DNA of 64,000 nucleotides from Marinicella litoralis (GCF_002591915.1 NZ_NIHB01000001.1:473805-537804), one strand, 5' to 3'; counted from the first letter of the stretch, positions 1 to 7,791 are shown. Program-made: numbers and translations. Notes: generated from the sequence alone by a model not told the origin.

Positions 1-215
1 CCATCGAAGAACGACCTGATTGTGAAATTGATGGTTTTGGCGATTCAGGCGTCAACATGTTTGTCGAGTTCTGGATGTTGGGTATAGATGATGGAAAAAA
101 CCGCGTTGGTGGTGATTTGTTGTTAATGATTTTCGAAGCGATGCGCAACAACGGTTTCACCATACCATTCCCACAACGAGAAGTGCGAGTGCTTAAAGAT
201 CCGACAGCAAAATAA
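1..215 (+). CDS. MscS-family mechanosensitive channel, C-terminal fragment
   Basis: The gene enters from the left edge; 70 codons and the stop (213-215) are visible. The C-terminus contains VNMFVEFW, a run VGGDLLLMIFEAMRNNGF, then IPFPQREVRV. IPFPQREVR is the hallmark end of the cytosolic beta/alpha vestibule domain of small-conductance mechanosensitive channels, which release solutes on hypo-osmotic shock at the inner membrane. The transmembrane pore helix lies outside the window, so the subfamily cannot be named. It converges with the minus-strand gene that ends at 230. Confidence 0.85.
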   Translation, partial: IEERPDCEIDGFGDSGVNMFVEFWMLGIDDGKNRVGGDLLLMIFEAMRNNGFTIPFPQREVRVLKDPTAK

Positions 216-229
216 CAGTTTCAAATCCA

Positions 230-550
230 TTAAGGAACGGTTTGATCTTCCACAAAATGTTTCAGTGCATCGAGCCTGTGTTCCCACTGTTGTTCCAGTC
301 GGGTAATGAAGGTTCGTGCCATTTTTAATTTGTCGGGATTCAACAGCACCTGGGTTTCTCGACCCTGTTTCTTTAATTGAACCAGTTCGGCCGATACCAA
401 CACTTGAATTTGTTTTCTCGCCCCTTGTCGAGAAATGCCCAAATTTTCAGACAGTTTGCCAATGGTATGGGTTGAGCGTCCGGACAATCTTGTAATGATT
501 TTTAATCGGACAGGGTCTCCCAATGCTTTGTAAATATCGGCTTCGATCAT
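230..550 (-). CDS. ArsR-family winged-helix repressor
   Basis: A 106-residue protein with the ArsR/SmtB fold: the opening IYKALGDPVRLKIITRL is the typical helix 1, followed by the recognition helix region (NLGISRQGARKQIQVL) and a beta-wing (KKQGRETQVLL). It has no metal-binding ELCVCD motif, so it is of the non-metal type often paired with SRPBCC/AHSA1 proteins. Its start ATG overlaps the stop of the upstream AHSA1 gene (ATGA), so the two are translationally coupled. It probably represses its own operon through the inverted repeat at 1043-1066; that is inference from the layout. Confidence 0.88.
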   Translation of the reverse strand: MIEADIYKALGDPVRLKIITRLSGRSTHTIGKLSENLGISRQGARKQIQVLVSAELVQLKKQGRETQVLLNPDKLKMARTFITRLEQQWEHRLDALKHFVEDQTVP

Positions 551-990
551 GATGAGCCAGAAAAATACTGTGCCAATCGATCCATCATAAAGTCCCAGCC
601 ACCTGAGTTTTGTTTGATGGCATCTGCCATCATTGCTGCTGGTAAGGCTGCAAAGCCAGATTCAGTCAAGGTGACTTCGCAGGCGCCATCAGTGGCTGCT
701 GAAATCTTAAATTCAACCAGGGTATGGGGCACAGTGCGCACATCACCGATGAACATATTGGACCCGGGCACCCAGCGAAAAGCGAAGTATTCATGGGGTT
801 TGGCCGCTTCAACATGAATTTGGGTTTTGCCGCCTTCACCAAATCCAAATACTGGCTGACTGCCTGGCTGGTAGTCTCCTTCCAGTGTTTCCGGAAACCA
901 CTTCACCACCAATTCAGGATCGGCGATGGCCGCATAGATTTGTTGTTGAGTGGCCTTGACTTGTATTTTTCGTTGAATGGTGTCTTGCAT
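547..990 (-). CDS. AHSA1/SRPBCC-domain protein
   Basis: A 147-residue SRPBCC (Bet v1-like) protein of the AHSA1/COG3832 type. It starts with a strand and helix ('IQRKIQVKATQQQIYAAIADPELVVKWF' region), has the central FxWVPG segment, and ends with the long C-terminal helix GGWDFMMDRLAQYF. Members bind hydrophobic ligands in the helix-grip cavity; the ligand here cannot be told. It is the first gene of a two-gene operon with an ArsR regulator. The common order elsewhere puts the regulator first, so this order is slightly unusual. Confidence 0.85.
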   Translation of the reverse strand: MQDTIQRKIQVKATQQQIYAAIADPELVVKWFPETLEGDYQPGSQPVFGFGEGGKTQIHVEAAKPHEYFAFRWVPGSNMFIGDVRTVPHTLVEFKISAATDGACEVTLTESGFAALPAAMMADAIKQNSGGWDFMMDRLAQYFSGSS

Positions 991-1021
991 TTGAGGTTAT
1001 CCAAATAGTTTTGTTAATTAG

Positions 1022-1066
1022 ATTTAAGCATGGTTTATCTTAATATGCAACTATTGGGTTGCATAT
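1022..1066 (-). promoter_or_regulatory. Promoter and ArsR operator of the AHSA1-ArsR operon
   Basis: A perfect inverted repeat with 9-base arms lies at 1043-1066: ATATGCAAC, six bases, GTTGCATAT. On the minus strand a -35 TTGCAT (1045-1050) is followed after 17 bases by -10 TTAAAT (1022-1027). The repeat therefore covers the -35 box, the place expected for repressor binding. The arms and spacing are seen directly; assignment to the ArsR protein is inference. Confidence 0.7.
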
Positions 1067-1111
1067 AATCATAGCTATGTTCATACAGGCCATGTTTTAA
1101 TTGCTTACATA

Positions 1112-1141
1112 TTGACAAGACCTGTTAAAAGGTGCTATAAA
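1112..1141 (+). promoter_or_regulatory. Promoter of the toxin-antitoxin operon
   Basis: TTGACA (1112-1117), an 18-base spacer and TATAAA (1136-1141) give a strong sigma-70 match about 30 bases before the antitoxin start. The spacer contains ACCT...AGGT (about 1120-1133), a small dyad that could be the autoregulatory operator bound by the antitoxin. Confidence 0.7.
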
Positions 1142-1169
1142 ATGGTCTTTCCATCAATTGATAAACCTG

Positions 1170-1439
1170 ATGCCAACTAAATTTTCTGAAGATGTCATTT
1201 CTTTATCAGAGCTCAAAGTGAATCCAGGCAAGGTTGTTAATCACGCCAAGGACTCTCAACGTCCTATTCTTTTAACCAGTCGCGGTAAAGGAGTTGCAGT
1301 GGTTCAAGGCCTGGCAGAATTCGAAAAGAATGGTGAGGAGCTGGCTTTTGTGAAAGCCATATCTCAAGGCTTGATGGATATTGAAGAAGGCAAGGTTATG
1401 AGCCTCAAAGACGCCAAGAAAAAACTAGCTATTGATTAA
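1170..1439 (+). CDS. Type II antitoxin, Phd/YefM family
   Basis: An 89-residue protein counted from ATG 1170; a TTG four codons upstream is less likely. It has the Phd/YefM N-terminal DNA-binding pattern: VISLSELKVNPGKVVNHAKDSQRPILLTSRGKGVAVV, in which the 'LSEL...N...V...A...RPI.LT..G.GVAV' skeleton is diagnostic. The acidic, lysine-rich C-terminus (EEGKVMSLKDAKKKL) would bind and neutralise the toxin. The stop (1437-1439) is directly followed by the toxin's GTG. The pair is expected to be autoregulated. Confidence 0.9.
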   Translation: MPTKFSEDVISLSELKVNPGKVVNHAKDSQRPILLTSRGKGVAVVQGLAEFEKNGEELAFVKAISQGLMDIEEGKVMSLKDAKKKLAID

Positions 1440-1733
1440 GTGAAGATTTTATTCTCAGATTCTGCCGTGGCTGACCTTGAGAGTATTAAAGCATATTACA
1501 TCGAACAAATGGTTGCAGTGATTGGGGAAAAATTTGTTGCTGCAATCATTGAAAAAATTGAAACCCTTAATGATCATCCTGACATGGGCAGAATTGTTCC
1601 TGAGTTCGATGAAAGCCATATCAGAGAACTTATCCACCCGCCATTCAGAGTCGTTTACCTGCGCGGTAAAGCCTCAATTCAAATAGTTAGGGTTTGGCGA
1701 AGCGAAAGGTTGTTGAATCTTGACGAAGGTTAG
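1440..1733 (+). CDS. Type II toxin, RelE/ParE superfamily
   Basis: A 97-residue protein starting at GTG 1440, immediately after the antitoxin stop. It shows the ParE/RelE plan: FSDSAVADLESIKAYY at the N-terminus, a helical hairpin, MGRIVPEF, the strand 'IRELIHPPFRVVYL' and a C-terminal 'IQIVRVWRSERLL'. The pattern R-E-L-(I)-x-x-P-F-R-V-x-Y is typical of ParE-like toxins, which act on gyrase or as ribosome-dependent RNases; sequence alone does not decide between these. Confidence 0.9.
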   Translation: MKILFSDSAVADLESIKAYYIEQMVAVIGEKFVAAIIEKIETLNDHPDMGRIVPEFDESHIRELIHPPFRVVYLRGKASIQIVRVWRSERLLNLDEG

Positions 1734-1834
1734 TAACATCGCCACAGAATTTAAACTCGGATATTTCTTTGATAGGTAAAAAGAAATTGTTTGTGATGTA
1801 ACACATAACTTATACAGACTATTTAAAAATTAAA

Positions 1835-2155
1835 ATGGGATGGACACTGCAATATAAAGCAACAGCACATGAAGAAGTGCTCGAAACATTTGTTAATGAA
1901 GCAAATCAACATTCACTAAAACTTTCTTGGGGTGCGGAGCCTTATTGTTGGGGTTTGAATGAGGACAACACAGCCGGAGGTTTTACTAAAATAGAGTCAT
2001 CATTTAGAAAAAAGAAAGATTTTATAAAAATTATAAATGAACTGAAAAGGTTGTCTGAAAAATGGCCCAATGTTCGAATAAGTGTTGTGGATGATTATGT
2101 TCTAGAAGACTGGTGGCAAGTTAAAAATATTGAAGTAGATAAGTTAGATTTGTAA
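1835..2155 (+). CDS. Hypothetical protein, 106 aa
   Basis: A soluble protein without signal peptide or membrane segment, rich in Trp (five to six residues) and with KKKDFIKIINELKRL as a predicted helix. No family recognised. It sits just downstream of the toxin-antitoxin pair and has no obvious ribosome site before its ATG. Base composition is AT-rich like the neighbouring small genes, consistent with an accessory patch. It could be a bacterial immunity-type small protein, but nothing shows that directly. Confidence 0.5.
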   Translation: MGWTLQYKATAHEEVLETFVNEANQHSLKLSWGAEPYCWGLNEDNTAGGFTKIESSFRKKKDFIKIINELKRLSEKWPNVRISVVDDYVLEDWWQVKNIEVDKLDL

Positions 2156-2195
2156 ATTATTGTGGTTATCAAAAGTCGAAAGCGAAACCTACTAA

Positions 2196-2373
2196 CCGAT
2201 ATTTTCAAAACTTGTAGAACGTGGGTTTTATGAAAGCAATTGGTGCGACTTTACTCAACTGATAGACTATCATGAATTGGTGGACAGAGCACACCTTACA
2301 TGGCTCTCATAACAATGAATTAACTACAAGAGTTAAATACCTGGATGAAGACAGTTATATTATTATTTTATGA
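2196..2373 (+). pseudogene. Frameshifted remnant of a small gene
   Basis: An open stretch with a coding look but no start codon reads KLVERGFYESNW then LIDYHELVDRAHLTW and stops at 2310-2312. In another frame the reading continues HNNELTTRVKYLDEDSYIIIL and stops at 2371-2373. Joining the two at about 2305 gives one plausible protein end. The final TGA overlaps the ATG of the next gene (ATGA), as in a coupled operon. The 5' end is missing. This is a reading from sequence only. Confidence 0.35.
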
Positions 2374-2819
2374 TCAATGCCACTCATTCACAGCACTTTC
2401 AATTGTCTTTCGACGATGGACGAGTGGATAGTTTTGATTCAACGTACAGTTCGTTCAATCGGGAGATGTGTGGTGATGCTGCTGATCAATGGGTTCCGTT
2501 GAAGCTAGAAAGTGTAGAAGTACAAACACTGATTCCATTGATTGATGCTGTGAGATTTTTCGAATTAGCTGAGAACCAAGTAGAATCTAAGTTGGTGGAT
2601 AAAGACAAAGGTATCTCATTAACATGTAACCCTTGTGCGAAATCCCAGTTACAAATTAAATTAGGTGACATGTCGAATAAAGTCTTTTGGGACTGTGGAT
2701 GTGCCAGGAAAATATCACCGCCTGAATCCATCGAGCCATTGGTAAAAGGTATTAAAGCCATTCTTTATCAGCGAAAAGAGGTGAAATCAATGCAAAAAAC
2801 TAATTGTGTATTTTTTTAA
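2370..2819 (+). CDS. Hypothetical protein, 149 aa
   Basis: A soluble protein with no recognised domain. Seven cysteines, several clustered in the middle (CNPCAKS...WDCGCARK), suggest a possible metal site. The C-terminus is basic and ends NCVFF. There is no signal peptide. Its ATG overlaps the stop of the frameshifted remnant upstream, so it may once have been the second gene of a pair. It is followed by a stretch of the CTTCGAC..GCTCAGTGA repeat type (about 2841-2865) before the convergent glycosyltransferase gene. Confidence 0.5.
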   Translation: MINATHSQHFQLSFDDGRVDSFDSTYSSFNREMCGDAADQWVPLKLESVEVQTLIPLIDAVRFFELAENQVESKLVDKDKGISLTCNPCAKSQLQIKLGDMSNKVFWDCGCARKISPPESIEPLVKGIKAILYQRKEVKSMQKTNCVFF

Positions 2820-2867
2820 ATTGTAATGTGTTTATAGCGCACTTCGACTTCGCTCAGTGAGCGGGTT

Positions 2868-3884
2868 TCACAAACCCAAAGCATTTACCCACTGCTGGTA
2901 AACAGAGGGTTCGTCAAATTCTTTGCGGTAACTCACTTCAGGCAATGACTGCTGCCATTGGATCAAGGTTTGGGTGATTTGCTTGATGTTTTCGGCATTA
3001 ATTAGCGGATTGTTTGGATGCAGGATTTCTCGGGCAGCCCCGATGTCATGGGCCATCACTGGTGTACCCAGTGCGTTGGCTTCGGCATATATTAATCCAA
3101 AGGTTTCGGCGAATGAATTTTGTGGGTAAAACACACACAGACTGGTGGCCAAATGCGCTTTGACTTGTTCAGCCGGTAAAGCACCGAGGTAATGAACATT
3201 GGCAATTTGTTCTGGATTTTCATCGCGGTAGCCGGGGTTGGCGATGTAAAGATGTAAATCTTTGAGTTGCTGATTGATTTGTTGAAAGGTTTTTAATACT
3301 TGGTCTAGGCCTTTGTTGGGTGCAGACAGGAACAGCAGTTTATTGGGGTCCCGGTGTTGGCTTATACCTTGGGCCAAAGTGGCAGGAATTGGGTTGTAAC
3401 AGGTCTTGATTTGGACCTTGGCTTTGAACAGGTTGTAAATTCGACCCATAAAACCATGGTTCAATAATCGATCACAATGCTTGGCATGGGTTTTTGAGTT
3501 GGTAATCAATTGCCAAGGTTTGGCCAGCCTGAGGCCGCGCTTTAACACATACTCCCAATTTTTGTAGGTGTGAATCCACAGGTGAAATTGGGCTTTGGGG
3601 AATTGTTTTTGCAATACCAGAACTTGTGGAAATTTCCTTAACACGATGACATGATCAACACCTGTTGTGGCAGCCAAATCCTCAGGTGCTAAGAATTGGA
3701 TACCATGTTGTGTTTCACTCAGTGATCGGTTTTTTTGATACACACTGATTTGGTGACCCTGGTTGTGCAATATTTGAGCGGTTCGCAGCAAACTGGATTC
3801 AGTACCACCCATGGCATGCGCCGCTAAATCATCAAATCCGTAGGGTTTGGGGTGACTGGTGTCGGCGAACAGGATGTGTGCCAT
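2868..3884 (-). CDS. GT-B glycosyltransferase, family 4-like
   Basis: 338 residues of GT-B type. The N-terminal domain begins HILFADTSHP and has the glycine motif AMGGTESSLLRTAQIL expected for the acceptor side. The C-terminal domain has 'LFLSAPNKGLDQVLKTFQ' and the nucleotide-sugar motif ETFGLIYAE (E-x7-E), then ALGTPVMAHDIGAAREIL. No membrane segment, so it is cytosolic or peripheral. Sugar and acceptor are unknown. It follows the SPOR-like gene by five bases, so it is probably the last gene of the birA-side operon. Confidence 0.85.
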   Translation of the reverse strand: MAHILFADTSHPKPYGFDDLAAHAMGGTESSLLRTAQILHNQGHQISVYQKNRSLSETQHGIQFLAPEDLAATTGVDHVIVLRKFPQVLVLQKQFPKAQFHLWIHTYKNWEYVLKRGLRLAKPWQLITNSKTHAKHCDRLLNHGFMGRIYNLFKAKVQIKTCYNPIPATLAQGISQHRDPNKLLFLSAPNKGLDQVLKTFQQINQQLKDLHLYIANPGYRDENPEQIANVHYLGALPAEQVKAHLATSLCVFYPQNSFAETFGLIYAEANALGTPVMAHDIGAAREILHPNNPLINAENIKQITQTLIQWQQSLPEVSYRKEFDEPSVYQQWVNALGL

Positions 3885-3889
3885 GATGC

Positions 3890-4552
3890 TTAATTATTTT
3901 TGCAAATCACTTCGTTTTGACTGACGTCTGGGAATGTCGCTTTGAGGTCAGGCAAAGAAGTCAATTGGGTTTCAGTGGCACTGAAATCCAACCAAAATTC
4001 AGGCCATTGTTCGATGCGAATTTCTTTGTTGACCTGAAACCCTTTCTTGGACAATTCATTGATGCGATTGTCTGCATTGTATGGTTCACGATACAACCCC
4101 AAAGAAATCGAGTTCTCATTGTCACCCGAGGTGACTACATAATAGTCACGAACAAAGGCAGCGGCCAATTCTCGACCTTTTTTCAAGGCTTCTGCACGGC
4201 TGGATAATGCCGGCAAATAGACCCAGTATCCCGCTTCTTGGGTGGTGGTTATTTTGCGGATATTGGTTTTCAGTACCAGTGGATTTAAAGTTTCAGCAGC
4301 TGCGTGGATATTGGCTTCTATGTCAAATGGGCCGACAGAGAAACACATTTGTTGTACATCGTCATTGATGTCCACTGGCTTCTCAGGTATTGGCGTGTTG
4401 TTTGTTTCGGTATCAAGTTCAGCGACCAATTGCAGGGGTGTGACACCAACATCCACTGTGGTAAATGCTTTTTTAGTCGGTGGCGACAACCGTTTGGTCC
4501 AGACGAAAAACGCAATGTTGGCCATCAATAAAAGAATAAAGAAATAACGCAT
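3890..4552 (-). CDS. Membrane-anchored SPOR-like protein
   Basis: 220 residues: a single N-terminal membrane helix (RYFFILLLMANIAFFVW), a spacer of about 45 residues, then a SPOR-type ferredoxin-like domain. That domain runs from CFSVGPF (about 70) through GYWVYLPALSSRAEALKKGREL and ends near YREPYNADNRINELSKKGF. SPOR domains bind denuded peptidoglycan, often at the septum. The remaining 50 residues are a Trp-containing tail. In related genomes a SPOR protein follows birA and coaX; here coaX is absent between them. Confidence 0.7.
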   Translation of the reverse strand: MRYFFILLLMANIAFFVWTKRLSPPTKKAFTTVDVGVTPLQLVAELDTETNNTPIPEKPVDINDDVQQMCFSVGPFDIEANIHAAAETLNPLVLKTNIRKITTTQEAGYWVYLPALSSRAEALKKGRELAAAFVRDYYVVTSGDNENSISLGLYREPYNADNRINELSKKGFQVNKEIRIEQWPEFWLDFSATETQLTSLPDLKATFPDVSQNEVICKNN

Positions 4553-4619
4553 TCAGAGCAAATGTCTCAGTCAGTGGTGTAAAAGCGCAATTATATATTA
4601 ACCTGACTACATAATACCA

Positions 4620-5426
4620 TTATGTCTCAGGCTTAATCATTCTTACACTGACTTCACCGGCTGAATAAGTTTTGATCATGCCATTGATGGCAATCAACAG
4701 TTGTCCTTGTTCATCGATGCCATGATACAGCCCTTCAACAATGCCGGTGTCTTGCGTCACGCAGACGGGTTTGTTGACCAAATAATCGTGTTGTTGCCAC
4801 AGCTGTAAAAATGGACTCAGGCCATGTGCCAGGAATTGGGGGTTGTTGTGGTTTAATTGTTTGATCAGGCGATTGATGAAATCAGCTCTGGGTGGTTTGT
4901 CGCACAAGGGGATGTTACAGACGGGTTGGTCGACAGACTGCAATTGTTCCTTGGAAAGTGACCAATTGATACCGATGCCTACAGTGACATCCAATTGTTT
5001 GGGACCAGCAGCACCTGGATTCATGGGTTTTACATGAATCAAAATACCGCCAAATTTCTGCTGATCGAAATACAAATCATTGGGCCATTTTAGCTGAGCC
5101 TTGGTTGTCGAGCCGGCAGCACCATCGAACGCCTTTATCACTTGGATGATTGACACCGCCACCATCAAAGCATAACCAGACATTTGATTGGTTTGGGCAT
5201 TTAAAGTGAAGCGGTAGGAAAAACAAATGGCCTGTCCACTGGGTGTCAGCCAGCGGTTGCCACGACGACCCACCCCGGCCAATTGTTGTTCGGCAATCAG
5301 TATAGAGTTGGCTTGGACCGATTGCTGGGTTGAATCAATTGAGTCAACCCAGCTCACGGTGAGGTTTGGATGGTCTTGTTGGAGGTTGTCCAAGCCTTGG
5401 CTGTTTGTCTTTACTGGGCTTGGCAT
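4620..5426 (-). CDS. birA: Biotin--[acetyl-CoA-carboxylase] ligase, short form
   Basis: The ligase attaches biotin to the biotin carboxyl carrier protein through biotinyl-AMP. The start is placed at ATG 5426 (MPSPVKTNSQG), seven bases after the esterase stop, giving 268 residues. A longer open frame upstream overlaps the esterase and is not used. Seen: the substrate loop GVGRRGNRWLTPSG, the lysine motif LKWPNDLYF, and FGGILI. The protein ends in the small C-terminal SH3-like domain. No N-terminal winged helix is present, so it lacks the biotin-operon repressor function of E. coli BirA. Confidence 0.92.
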   Translation of the reverse strand: MPSPVKTNSQGLDNLQQDHPNLTVSWVDSIDSTQQSVQANSILIAEQQLAGVGRRGNRWLTPSGQAICFSYRFTLNAQTNQMSGYALMVAVSIIQVIKAFDGAAGSTTKAQLKWPNDLYFDQQKFGGILIHVKPMNPGAAGPKQLDVTVGIGINWSLSKEQLQSVDQPVCNIPLCDKPPRADFINRLIKQLNHNNPQFLAHGLSPFLQLWQQHDYLVNKPVCVTQDTGIVEGLYHGIDEQGQLLIAINGMIKTYSAGEVSVRMIKPET

Positions 5427-5433
5427 GCAGGGT

Positions 5434-6084
5434 TCAAAGTCCCAAGATAAATTGTTTGATGTCCTCGAGTTCATCCATAGAAACACCGTGTTGCAGCGGG
5501 TATTCATGCCAGGAAGTTTGGTAACCGGCGGATTTGAGGGTATGGTAAGAATCTTGACCAAGTTGGTAGGGCACCACAGGATCATAACTGCCATGGCCCA
5601 TAAAGAAAGGTGTGGATTGATTCACTTTAGATTGTTCGTCAGCCAATTTTTCAGGAATCGGCAAATAACAACTTAAAGCCACCACCCCGGCCAATTTGTG
5701 CTGGGTGCGTGTTGCTGTATGCAATGCAATGGCGCCGCCTTGAGAAAATCCAGCCAGTACAATTTGTTCTGCTTTGAAGCCTGCTTTGATTTGGGCTTCT
5801 ATCAATTCCAACACGCTTTGTTCTGATTCACGGATGCCCTCTTCGTCAGGCATTTTGCCGATGTCCATCATTTTGATGTCGTACCATGAACGCATGCGCA
5901 TCCCACCATTGATGGTAACGGCTTGAACTGGTGCATGTGGAAAGATAAACTGCAAGTCTTTGTTGGGGTTGTTGAATTGTGGCACCACAGGTTCGAAATC
6001 GTGACCATCGGCGCCCAGGCCGTGAAGCCAAATAATCAATAATTCAGGGTTTTCACCGGTTTTTTTAGTAATAAAATCTAACAT
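5434..6084 (-). CDS. Carboxylesterase/phospholipase family alpha/beta hydrolase
   Basis: 216 residues of the acyl-protein thioesterase/EstB family (PF02230). Seen: LHGLGADGHDF (oxyanion loop), the strand FIFPHAPVQAVTINGG, MRSWYDI, nucleophile elbow GFSQGG (Ser about 115), GSYDPVV carrying the catalytic Asp, and HGVSMDEL carrying the His. It is cytosolic and hydrolyses short-chain esters or lysophospholipids; the physiological substrate is uncertain. It is the first gene of the minus operon esterase-birA-SPOR-glycosyltransferase. Confidence 0.92.
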   Translation of the reverse strand: MLDFITKKTGENPELLIIWLHGLGADGHDFEPVVPQFNNPNKDLQFIFPHAPVQAVTINGGMRMRSWYDIKMMDIGKMPDEEGIRESEQSVLELIEAQIKAGFKAEQIVLAGFSQGGAIALHTATRTQHKLAGVVALSCYLPIPEKLADEQSKVNQSTPFFMGHGSYDPVVPYQLGQDSYHTLKSAGYQTSWHEYPLQHGVSMDELEDIKQFILGL

Positions 6085-6096
6085 ATTGTCTCTGAC

Positions 6097-6125
6097 TTGT
6101 TATCCAGATAAAAGCGTTCTATTAT
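6097..6125 (+). promoter_or_regulatory. Promoter of lptM-dapF-DUF484
   Basis: TTGTTA (6097-6102), a 17-base spacer and TATTAT (6120-6125) lie 30 bases before the lptM start. A minus-strand TATAAT-like element overlaps it, as expected for the 70-base divergent intergenic region shared with the esterase gene. Confidence 0.5.
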
Positions 6126-6154
6126 ACCGGTACTGACAGTTTTGGCATGATTTT

Positions 6155-6325
6155 ATGAAATTTTTGAGACGCAACCGACTTACCATGTGGCTTGGTGTGG
6201 TTTTTACTTTGGGTTTATTTGGCTGTGGCAACAAAGGTGAACTTTATTTGCCTGAAAAAACTGAAACAGTTGAATCTGCACAAACTAAATCAGCAGCAGC
6301 ATCAAGCAACCAAGGTTTGGACTGA
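6155..6325 (+). CDS. lptM: LptM-type small outer-membrane lipoprotein
   Basis: A 56-residue protein in a different frame from dapF, just upstream of it. Basic start MKFLRRNRL, hydrophobic stretch WLGVVFTLGLF, lipobox FGCG and the conserved post-cysteine block CGNKGELYLPE, which matches the CG-x-KGPLY-x-P signature of YifL/LptM. LptM assists assembly and disulfide maturation of the LptD/LptE translocon in E. coli. Its position directly before dapF is the conserved gammaproteobacterial arrangement. The dapF start lies seven bases after its stop. Confidence 0.88.
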   Translation: MKFLRRNRLTMWLGVVFTLGLFGCGNKGELYLPEKTETVESAQTKSAAASSNQGLD

Positions 6326-6332
6326 AAGTAAG

Positions 6333-7109
6333 ATGAAAACGAAAACCCTTGAATTTGAAAAACTCAACGGACTTGGCAACGACTTCATGTTGGTTGATTG
6401 CCGTCACGGTGAGTTTGAAATTACAGCAGACAACATCAGGGTTTGGTCAAATCGGCGCACTGGCGTGGGTTTTGATCAAATGATACTGATCAATGAAAAT
6501 GAAACTGGCTTGTCTTATCGGTTTTTCAATGCCGATGGTGGTGAAGCAGAACAATGTGGCAATGGACAAAGGGCCATCGCACATTATTTACATCGCCAAG
6601 GATTGGACGTCAATGACTTAACCCTGGATGGGCTGGGTGGTGAGGTTCATTTGAAATATGTCGATGAAGAAAAAATTTCAGTGACTTTTTATCAAAATGT
6701 CGTGGTTGATGAAGTGACCATTGCAGGGGTTGATGGTTATTTTGTAGACATTGGCAATCCACATTGGGTTTATCATGAGCCGCAATTAACGGCCAAAGAT
6801 TTGGTTCCATTGAGCCACATAGCCAATCACCATTATCCTGCAGGGATTAATTTTGAAGCCGTAAAAAAAATTGATGACCACCACATACAATTGCGGGTGA
6901 TTGAACGGGGTGTAGGAGAAACCCAAGCCTGTGGCAGTGGTGCCTGTGCGGCAGCGATTGCCAGTGCGACTTTATTGGGAACCACCACACCACTGACTGT
7001 TTCGATGTTGGGTGGGGATTTACGAGTTAGTTACGATTTGGTTTGTGACAAAATCACCTTAACTGGCCCAGCACGTTTGGTATACAAAGGACAATTAAGC
7101 TATGAGTAA
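6333..7109 (+). CDS. dapF: Diaminopimelate epimerase
   Basis: Interconverts LL- and meso-diaminopimelate for lysine and peptidoglycan synthesis. The start is ATG 6333 (MKTKTLEFEKLNGLGNDF); the open frame extends 47 codons upstream but those overlap lptM. 258 residues. First catalytic cysteine in AEQCGNGQRAIAHYL, second in ETQACGSGACAAAIA; also GNPHWVY and GINFEAV substrate motifs. The last eight bases overlap the DUF484 gene. Gene order lptM-dapF-DUF484 is conserved, but the usual xerC is not next; the ATP synthase operon follows instead. Confidence 0.97.
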   Translation: MKTKTLEFEKLNGLGNDFMLVDCRHGEFEITADNIRVWSNRRTGVGFDQMILINENETGLSYRFFNADGGEAEQCGNGQRAIAHYLHRQGLDVNDLTLDGLGGEVHLKYVDEEKISVTFYQNVVVDEVTIAGVDGYFVDIGNPHWVYHEPQLTAKDLVPLSHIANHHYPAGINFEAVKKIDDHHIQLRVIERGVGETQACGSGACAAAIASATLLGTTTPLTVSMLGGDLRVSYDLVCDKITLTGPARLVYKGQLSYE

Positions 7110-7791
7110 AGAAAAAAACATCCAACAAGGCATCAAGAAATACTTACTCAAAAACCCCGGTTTTTTTGCCTTGTTTCCAGAGCTCATGGCTGAGTTAGAG
7201 GTGGTCACACCTGAAGGCGAGTTGACCAACCTGTCCACCCATCAATTGCGTACATTACAAAAAGAAAACAAACAACTGAAAGCGCAAATTGCCCAGTTGA
7301 TTAAAAACGCCCAACAAAGTGAGTCATTGATGAATCGCTTGTTTGAGCTGTTGACCGAATTATCGGTGATGAATCAAAGCGAATTCATCCCTGGCTTTGT
7401 GAAATTTGTGACCACCCACTTTCCCAGTGATTATTTTAAATTGTTGTTGGCCGAAGGCACGCAGGGAGTGGTTGCATCAGCAGAAGTTGCTACCATCACC
7501 ACAGCCCAATTGACTCAGTTTTCAGTGTTTCAAGCCAAACAAGAACCGATGTCTGGCCGACTGAAAAAAGAAAAAATAACCAGCCTGTTTGGAGAGCAAG
7601 ATGACATCAAGTCAGCCATTGTGTTACCGATAGGGCAACAAGCCAAATTTGGTTTGATGTCATTTGCCAGTAAAGACGAAGAAAAATTTCATCCCAATTC
7701 TTCCAGTGATATTTTACAAAAGTTGGCACAAATTCTTGAAAGTTACCTCAAACAGCAACAACCACAAGACGAACACCAAGCCATGTCTTGA
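7102..7791 (+). CDS. DUF484 (GAF-like) family protein
   Basis: 229 residues. The N-terminus KYLLKNPGFFALFPELMAEL is the conserved DUF484 opening, followed by a coiled coil (LRTLQKENKQLKAQIAQLIKNA) and a GAF-like C-terminal domain with LPIGQQAKFGLMSFAS and DILQKLAQILESYL. The function is not established; it is genetically tied to dapF and xerC in gammaproteobacteria. The start overlaps the dapF stop, so it is translationally coupled. Confidence 0.9.
   Translation: MSKEKNIQQGIKKYLLKNPGFFALFPELMAELEVVTPEGELTNLSTHQLRTLQKENKQLKAQIAQLIKNAQQSESLMNRLFELLTELSVMNQSEFIPGFVKFVTTHFPSDYFKLLLAEGTQGVVASAEVATITTAQLTQFSVFQAKQEPMSGRLKKEKITSLFGEQDDIKSAIVLPIGQQAKFGLMSFASKDEEKFHPNSSSDILQKLAQILESYLKQQQPQDEHQAMS

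Noticed and set aside
1733-1815. Possible attC site (GTTAG...CATAAC with a weak dyad) after the toxin gene
   Set aside because: The core boxes point the wrong way round (GTT first, AAC last), and the inner arms do not pair like an attC.
5427-5594. N-terminal DNA-binding domain of BirA in the upstream open frame
   Set aside because: The frame there is the antisense-phase shadow of the esterase gene, and its sequence does not resemble a winged helix.
6192-6332. N-terminal extension of dapF
   Set aside because: The extra 47 codons overlap lptM in another frame and precede the conserved DapF start; ATG 6333 fits the family length.
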